Source: Sipunculus nudus (taxonomy: Eukaryota > Annelida > Sipuncula > Golfingiida > Sipunculidae). From it: a stretch of 64,000 nt of DNA. Below, piece after piece: positions 51,901 through 60,900 of the stretch. Each line of letters begins with the position of its first letter. The stretch's first letter is position 1. The notes under the pieces were generated by a model. That model worked only from the letters and a program-made list of their open reading frames with translations. It made no database searches and was not told the origin of the DNA. A program made the translations under genes and the position numbers. The DNA is taken from positions 76,183,676-76,247,675 of the forward strand of contig CM049316.1 in assembly GCA_026874595.1 (NCBI GenBank). Direction: 5' to 3'.

Positions 51901-54900
51901 GAACAAGAGGGAAATTGTTTGTTTTGGAGCTGGTGAAAATAAATTTTCAGACAGACACTCCAAAACCAATCCCAACCAAGGTATCATGACAGCAATCACT
52001 AACACAAGTTTTAATGAAATTGGATAATGTTTATTAAAGTTATCGCATAGAAATGAAAACATGATGGACGGACAGACAGAGGGACAGACAGACAAACCCA
52101 AATCAATGTTCCTCGTTCGCAGAAGTGGGGGAACAAAAATACAGAAGAAACACCAGTAAAAAAGCTTGAAACCTTGATTTGCTTATGAGTCGCATGGTAT
52201 GGCCACCAGGTGTATGTTTTGTGCCACTGACTGCAACTGGAGCATGTTTATTTTCACTTGTGTACAGGAATAAGCAAAAGCTTTAAGAATGAAATACTGA
52301 TAGTTACCATAATTTCTAAAGGGGGTAACTATACTTCATGTATATGTTTACATATCTTTAACATATATGTGAAAAGATCCCCATAATTTATTGTTACAAT
52401 TGGGCAATGGTATATATAAATTGTCAAATAGGTATATAATACATATTTCAGGATGTCTCATGAGACACACCCAACTTAAAGTAACATGATGGTCCCGTTT
52501 TTTTTATCCCTGATGAAATTTAGAAATTCAACGTCACCAACAACCTGAGATGTAACAAAACTTTAACAAAATATAAAGGTACTTCATGATCACAGAACTG
52601 ATGTATAGACCTCTCTTTGCTGTAAGCCTGTAACTTGGATATCAACAATGCAGCTGGCACACAATAACATTTGGTCTTTGATACATTCACACAATACCTT
52701 GCGCTGTTTTACTACAAGTAGGTCAGCTAGATAAAAGAAATATTCATGTTCTGCCTATACAGCCAGTTTAAATTTTGTTCAGCAGCATGAATAAATTATA
52801 CATTATTTCTCATACACTGTTTGTAATCACATTAATTTCTTATAACTGTGGTTGGCTTATTATTTGCTATTCTTAAAATTTAATGAATTCTTCATTTTTA
52901 AAATTATGCAAGGGTTTCATTTTTCGCGATTGCACCAAAAACTATAAAATCTAAGTTTGGCACTATTTGTACTGATTTAAAATTTAGAATTAATCCAACA
53001 GTATATCTCACTCATTTCTGGTTCAGTCATTCACTTATGACTGGTGTCACAAATGATATATCTTGTGTGATTACTGCATGTTTTACAATGATTAGTGCTT
53101 GTATGCATGGGCCAGTTTGGATACCATGCACAGATAAGTAGTCTGTAGGTTGTTTCCAGGGTTGGACAAAACCAGGGTTTTAAATGTTGCCGAGTCATAA
53201 CACTGAATAACCCTCAAAAGGGGCAGTGGTTCCAGGTGAAACTCGACTGTTGGGCACAGTTGCCCCATTAGGTGTATTTGATTGGCATTTTTTCGTGCAG
53301 AGTAAATTTAAGCTCCACCTATCTGCACAGTGACCAAAAAGTGCTTCATGGAATAGTATGAATAACATGACTAATTGTGCTTAATGAAAAAATTGCAGCC
53401 CATATATATATATATATATCATTACAGACATACAACCCTTGTAAATAAAAGAAAATGGAGGAATAATTGTTTTTGAGTTTTTATTACATCATTTACTTTA
53501 GATTGCAAAAGCACTTAAGATCTCATTTTTATGGCTGAAGTAACACAAATATTTAAATATTAACACTGAATGTTCATGTAAAAGGTAAAGTTTCATGTCC
53601 TGGTGCAGACAAAGCTCACATGTTCAAGACCCTGTCTGTTATTATGCATGGCCATATGTATTATGTATATGTTGTATGGTGCAGTTTTTTAATAAATGAT
53701 TTAATTGCGACAATTTTTGCAAATTTCACATTATAAATTAATAAATAAAAATGGATTCTTGTACACTGCAGTGTACTGTGTTCAATGTTATAACACAACC
53801 TCTCAGATCCTAAATTTTGTGATGTTAAGTGCTTAATAAAGGGGCCCAATCTACTGTAAAGCATGTTGAATTAACATGTAAAATAGTGTCTTCTTGAAAT
53901 CAATTGGTACCTGCCAAAATTTTGCACTGAAACCGTTGGCTTACTCCTGTACACAAGTGTTAAAAACAGTGGACCGGGCGCGATCCCAGGTGTCAACATA
54001 AACACATGCACGTGCCATGGGACTTCGTGCACCGCCTGGGTTCAAACGATAAGGGTCTAAAACACTACTGGTCTGGTTGGCAGTGTGGTCTGGTTGGCAG
54101 TACTGCCAATCTGACCACTGTATGTAATATATAGCTTTTAGTACACTGGTCAACCTCTATGCATTAGTGCACAGCCAGCCACACCATACCATCTAATTAG
54201 ATGAATAGCAATATAAACAAATGGGGGCATGTTTAATTTGTGTACCGCTACATTATCAGACAGTAGTGGTGCAATTAATCATATATAGCAAGCTGTATCT
54301 TTTATTCATCTTAAATTAGTGTTTATACCATTGATCCAAAGTTGATAAAATTAACAATATAAAAATTGAATGAAAGATAAAACAAGTCACATGCTAAGGA
54401 TTTATTAACTAACTATCTAAATAACAAATATTTAGGGAGTAGAATTATAACTGTAGTGATGGTGTATATATTCCATAACCAATTAACTTTAAACACACAT
54501 TAACCTTGGATGTGTCTGGTTAATTCTTATTCTTATATCCTGACAAGTTAAATGGTAATCATCCACACCCAGTGGCACATGGCTATTGTACTAATAACAA
54601 ATAACTCATTATATTACAAAATTTGCTAACTAGCATGGTTTGGCTATACATATTGTGTATTTAATACTGTGGTTGCCTTTATATCGTCGGGGCTGAGTTT
54701 TCGCTGTTTTTATATTTTTAAAAGTTTCATGGGGTTCCTTTTTCGCGCTCTATCATTGGTCTAGTAGTATATTTTATTATCAAAAATAATTTCATTTACC
54801 GGTGATTTCATTATTATCTAGGTCTACTATTTCTCTGTCCCATATCGCATGTTCGAACATTCCCAGACGGCTGAGCTGACATCTGCGGGAAGCATTGACC

Positions 54901-57900
54901 CCGCTGGCTGTAATTAGTTCAGGGCCGAGGCTCATTAAAAACAACTCACATGTTATTAAGCTGTGTCGAGAAACCAACCTGTAACTACAAAACCGTATAT
55001 TAAGTTTGTTTCGGGAAACTGTCTTGAAAAGGGTATCTTACTCCTGTTAATTAAAAGTGGAGTTGAAATCACCTGCTCAACCAACAAGGGACACCTGTAG
55101 GTAGCCCCTTGTTTCTGTATCAAAGGCAGGGATGTGCCCAGATTAATCTGAGTGCCGTTTATGTTGCTAATTACTTCCATATAGGTGTGAGAAGGAACCG
55201 TATTCAGTTTCTCACAGTTAAAATCTGAAGCAAAACATAATATTCCACTGTTTTACGGCACTTTGGCCCCAAAAAGAACGGTGACTTTTCAAATATATGC
55301 AAAATCCACGTCATCATTAGCCAGTCATACATTGTTTGGGGCGTCATGAATCATGATTTCACAGAATTAGTCCTTTACACAGTTAAAAGTGGCGCAACCC
55401 TAGCGGCTACATTCACTACTTTAGTGGCAAATTTTATTCATTAACCTGAATAAATAAATGTCATTCTCCCAGAATCATTAAAACGTATATGCACCAGGTT
55501 CGACGGACATCACTACGTAGGTGAAGATAAATCTCAACTGTCGCAAATTATCGGCAGCTTCTGAAATTAATGATCATGGTCTGGTATATATGCATTCAAA
55601 ACTGCGTGGTTTCAATTTCGCGGTCAGAGAGCGACCGCGAATATCGCGAATTTGAAACCACTGTAAATAAGAAGACAACCACAGTATTTATAAGCCAAGG
55701 TTACAGTTATATAAAATAACAAGGGCACCGCAAAACGGAGCATCCCCTCGCATGGGAGCAAAATGATATGGGGTGTATTACACAAGTGTTAAAAAGAGGA
55801 GGGGTGCTGTGGCTGTGACCTTTGACCCTGTGACCTCAAAATCGATAGGTTTCTTCATCAATGGGTGGGTAAGCCTTATGTGCGAGATAAAAGGTTTACG
55901 TCAAACGGTTTTGCTTTAAATCGGTCCACAAGCTTTTTCAAGAAGTGGGTGCTGTGGCTGCGACCTTTGACCCCGTGACCTCAAAATCAATAGGTTTCTT
56001 CATCTATGGGTAGGTGAGCCTTATGAGCGAGATGAAAGGTTTAGGTCAAACGGTGTGGCTTGAAATCGATAGACAAGCTTTTTCAAGAAGTGGGTGCTGT
56101 GGCCGTGACCTTTGACCCCATGACCTCAAAATCAATAGGTTTCTTCATCCGTGGGTGGGTAAGCCATATGTGCTAGATGAAAGGTTTAAGTCAAACGGTT
56201 TGGCTTGAAATCCATCCACAAGCTTTTGCAAGATGTTGGTGCTGTGGCCGTGACCTTTAAACCCGTGACCTCAAAATCAATAGGTTTCTTCATCCATGGG
56301 TGGGTAAGCCATATGTGCGAGATGGAAGGGTTTGGGCAAACGGTTTGGCTTGAAATTGATCCACAAGGCAATTTTGGACGGACAGACAGACGCACGGAGG
56401 CGATACTATATCCCTTTCGCAACGAACGCAACTTCGTTGCGAGGGGATAATAAACTCATTAAAGGTTACTGTTATGTGGATACTGTTAATTGTGTAAGGA
56501 ATAAACACACTATCACCCCAGTAATTACTCTACTGCACAGATAATGGCCTGGTGGGTTATCTGTGGCCTGGTGGGTTATTGTTAATCGGTTTATACAGCT
56601 ATTCATCTAATTTGATGGTATGGTGTGGCTGGCTGTGCAATGATGCATATAAGGGGACTAGTGTACCAGGCTTGGGTCAAGTACATGTACTTGTACTTGG
56701 TACTTGTACTCAAGTACAAAATTTTCAGTACTTGGCCTGTACTTGTACTTGGTACTTTTTACCAAGTACAGTACTTGTACTGTACTTGTACTTGCTAAAA
56801 ATGTACTTGAAAAATCAAGTACATTTCAAGTACTAGTCAAGTACATGTATTTTTTTAAATTATTTTGAATACAGAGCATATGAATTGATGGATGTGAAAC
56901 AAGATGTACATGTCACAATAATAATAGCCTACACTATTTAACATCAAACATGCCTCTGTTTATCCATGGTTTACAAATCAAAGGTCAGATTGTGCCAGGC
57001 AACTTATTTGGCTGTGACCTACTCTGTCCAGTGCTCTTATATAATTAGCACCAGTGGTCACCAGCTATGTGGCAGCTAGCCCATGCTTGCCTCCACAATA
57101 GGCACATCCTGGGCAACTACTGTTCAGCATTATTTGCTGATATGCTTCATGATCAAGGGGCTCACAGGAAGTAGTAGAAAGTAATATGTATTACTCTGAT
57201 ACTTTGCCTTCTGTTACTATTACTATTACTATTACAGCTCAAATTTTTGAGTCTATTACTATTACTATTACATGGAAAAAGCTGTAATAGTCTATCCTCA
57301 GACCTGATTATATGAACAGCTTGTTGAAACACTACCCACTTCTGCTGAGTGAGTTTGTCCAGGTTACATCTGCTCATGCACCAGGCTAATTAGCCGTGGT
57401 AACTGAGAAGGTCAGGTTGGTATTATTGGTGGGAGTCGGTTCCTTTTTCATAAACGATCATCGGTTTAAGCAATCCGATCAATGATCGATTAGTAATCGG
57501 TTCAGGCAAATATAAAGAAATATGCAATTGTCTGTGAAACTGTACTTTCTTAACCCAGCCTGCATGTCTTAGTAATTCTATCTAAAGAAAAGAAGTTTTG
57601 CCTTATTTATATTTTCCTATTATCAGTAAGATATGCTTTTCAAAATTTCATTTTAATTATTTATGATAAACAAGAATTATTCCACTATCCAGGACATCTA
57701 CTTGCTGCATAGAACTAGAGAATTTATGGAGCATTTTAACGCCATACCGCCCATACTGTTCAATGTACATCTGTTTCAAAACTCCACCCTATTTCTGCAG
57801 CTCCCTGCCAGTTCACAGAGGTTTATTAAGTCCTCTGTTCTTGCATCTACTGTGTTATACCGTAAAATATCCACTTAAAACCGTGGTTTAATCAAGAAAT

Positions 57901-60900
57901 TCAAAATCTTGAAATCAGGTTGATTTCCTGAAGGCACTGTGCGGTTTATACTAGAAGGGTTTCCTGAATATCTTCCTGACAGACATCACTTTGGTGCCGG
58001 CGAGTGGGCGATAATATTGCAACTTTCGAAAGCCGTTCTTAGCAGCAGTCTCGCATGCATGGGAGCCGTGTGTAAATGTATTATTTATGATTATGTGTTA
58101 TTTATAAATTAAATATTTCTGAATAGTTTTCGTGTGATATATAACTTGTTATGAAATTTTGGTAATTGTCACCAAATAATATGTTTACAACAACCCTGCT
58201 GTAACACACAGCGGCCCACTTCGTTGGGCATGCTCAAGCAAAATTGAAATAAAAGCCTACTTTAAACCCATTTGCGGCATTATTTAGCAATGATTATTTG
58301 TTTAAAACGTAAAATGAATAAAAAGCTGACATCGTAAGGGGTCACACAATGGCAGACGATCGTTATAAAATCAAGTTTGAGTGCCGCCATGTGCTGAAAC
58401 GCCCCGGTATTCTGCTAAGAATATTTTGAACGGCTGTACGCGGTAAACAGAACAGCCACCTATTTCGTCCCAGCGTGCCTTGTGTGAACACTGCCTTGAC
58501 AAAATGGCTCCCCACACGGAAACTTTCTTCAGGAAAAAAAACTTGCTTACCCCGACTGGCCACTTTAATTTTACCTTAAAATCACTGGTTATCAAGCGTC
58601 ATGTTTCCTATACGTGCGTATCTCGACAAGGTAACTTCAATTACTTTGATATTTAGTTAAAATGACCAGCGATGTTTTCAAACGCGCCAGCAAATTGGGA
58701 CATGGAGCGATGTCAACGTACGATGTGGCGATGATAATACCGAAGTAACCGGTATAAAAATGATTGGAATCTTCCGATTAATTCCAGAAAATGGAATTTT
58801 CATCAAACATTTTTAGAATTAAAATTTACAGTGACTTGAAATGGATCAGCAGAATATTTTTTTCCAAAATATAATGACAAATCAGTAGCAAACAAGAATA
58901 CGGCACGGAATATAAAATCTGAATAAACAGGCAGAGGTTCACCGGCCCTTACGTCTTCCCAAACTTCATGCTTGATTGACCCTGCAAAAATGTGTAATGA
59001 TGCGTTTAAATAAAATGTCCAAGGAATTTAAAAGTGGACAGGAATGGCCGAGTCGCAACCTACGCGTGTTCATTTCTAGATGATAGCTTGATTGTGTCTT
59101 TTGTCAAATCATTCCGTAGCGAAAGTTGGTGCGGTTTTGAAGGGGGGTTCTTAGTATTTGAGCCCCTCGCGATGTCTCACCTGGAATTTCGGCGAAGTCT
59201 GGGTGCGGTTTTAATCGGCAGTGCGGTTTTAAGTGGAGATTTTACGGTACTCAGTTACATACGGAAGTTAATATGGGAACAAAGACTAATTATTTGAAGC
59301 GCGGAAAGTTGAAAAAATGGAAGAATAATTTTAGCCTATAAGAGAATAGGCATTCTGGGAAAAATTAGTCATGATTATGATGTAATCGATAGTTTCCTTT
59401 ATTAATCGAGCGCTTGAAAGTGGCAGGAAACTGACTGACTTTCGATAAAACTCAATCTGCCCACCACTAGTTGGTAATGAGTAAATCTGGAATTGAGTTG
59501 TCACAGCTGAACTATACACAACCCTCAATCCGCCCACCACTAGTTGGTAATGAGTAAATCTGGAATTGAGTTGTCACAGCTGAACTATACACAACCCTCA
59601 GGTGGACTGTTTAGCTGATCAGCTATGAGTTTTACACACCTGACAGACTTGTACAGAGACTCTAAAGCCACTATAAGTGACAGAATTGGCAGATTCAGAA
59701 TAGTCATTCAGAATAGGCATCAAAGCACCATTTCTTGTGTACTGATATACGACTGTGTAATAGTGTATATAAATACTGAAAGGCCATAAAGACTGTCACC
59801 CCGGATTACCTAGAATAACCAAAAAAAAAAACTTTCAGCAATTGGAGCATCAACCCACATTTTTGTGTACCAGTACTGATATCTGACTGTGTAACAGTGT
59901 GTATAATATAGGTAATTGTTTTATCAATAATTATTTCGAAAAATTGCTTTTTTAATTAAAAGTACTTGTACTTGTACTCAAGTACAGACCCCCGTACTTG
60001 TACTTGTACTCAAGTACATTGAAAATTTGTGTACTTGTACTTGACAAATTCTGCAGTACTTGTACTTGTATTCAAGTACTGAGCCCCTGTACTTGACCCA
60101 AGCCTGTAGTGTACTAATAGCTATTCATCACATATAGTGGTCTGGTTGGCAGACACACTGCCAACCAGCCCAGTAGTGTTTTAGACCCTATTGGTCAAAA
60201 CATGTCAATCAGGAGATGCCCTGGCTGACTTGGCCCCAAAAAATGTAATACATGTTCCCACTGGCTGAAACATTGCATGATATCTGTTGCAAATGTGCAA
60301 AATTGTACATCTATCTATGCAGCCTTGTTATTGTGAATAAACACACGTGAACTGTGTTTACAAACAAACAAAACCATAACAAGGTGTTAAACAGCTCAAA
60401 GGGAGGTACTGAGACAGTGTGCTTGGATTGTTTTGCTGGGAAAGTTTTGTAAATTTAAAGCTGAACTGATGGTGTGAAAAAATAGACATAATATTGCTCC
60501 TGATTGTCTCTTTCAATTAACAGAATCTTCCCAATTGCCATTAGAAGACAAATTGTGCTTCATGGGCTGACCACACTCCATCAATTAGGCCACTTGAATA
60601 GGGCTATTAAGTCTGCAGAGCACCTTCCTGGGCGGGGAGATAGCATGAAAAATCTGCCTCTTTCACTTTTCCGTTAAAACAAGCTGTTTAATCAGAATAG
60701 GTGTTCACTACAGTTATTTGGATATGGATGCTAGATACTTGGATTACTGAAAAAAAACTCCTTAGAACTGTCGCCAGAGGCTGCCTCTAGAGCATGTTAG
60801 TCCGGTATCAGTGTATGTCTCAGTGATTACAAAACACAAGCTGTCATTAGTGGAGACCACAGCGAATGAGCCAGCCAATAATCGAGTCGATACGATGTGC

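Larger units (their letters stand above)
54048..60190. mobile_element. TIR-bearing element inserted in repeat R, itself carrying later insertions
   Basis: The left end (54048-54205) reads GGGTCTAAAACACTACTGG, then GGTTGGCAGTGTG, CAGCCAGCCACACC. The reverse complement of the right end (60107-60190 plus 56597-56666) reads the same in order. The right arm is cut by the hAT element at its TAGTGTAC. The interior also holds a TIR-element fragment (55127-55455) and a tandem-repeat element (55717-56455). No transposase seen; target duplication unclear. Confidence 0.6.
53835..60530 (+). repeat. Family R copy in intron 1, split by nested insertions
   Basis: The left half (53835-54045) carries TACCTGCCAAAATTTTGC and GGGCGCGATCCCAGG. 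The right half (60195-60530) carries GCTGACTTGGCCCC and TATTGCTCCTGATTG. Compared with the intact copy at 27235-27700, the two halves are neighbouring parts of one element, separated here by about 6.1 kb of inserted DNA. Confidence 0.7.

Noticed and set aside
51853-52101. 82-codon ORF starting [11 protein letters not shown]
   Set aside because: The Cys/Pro/Ser start is a translation of a GACGGACAGACAG simple repeat in a transposon fragment.
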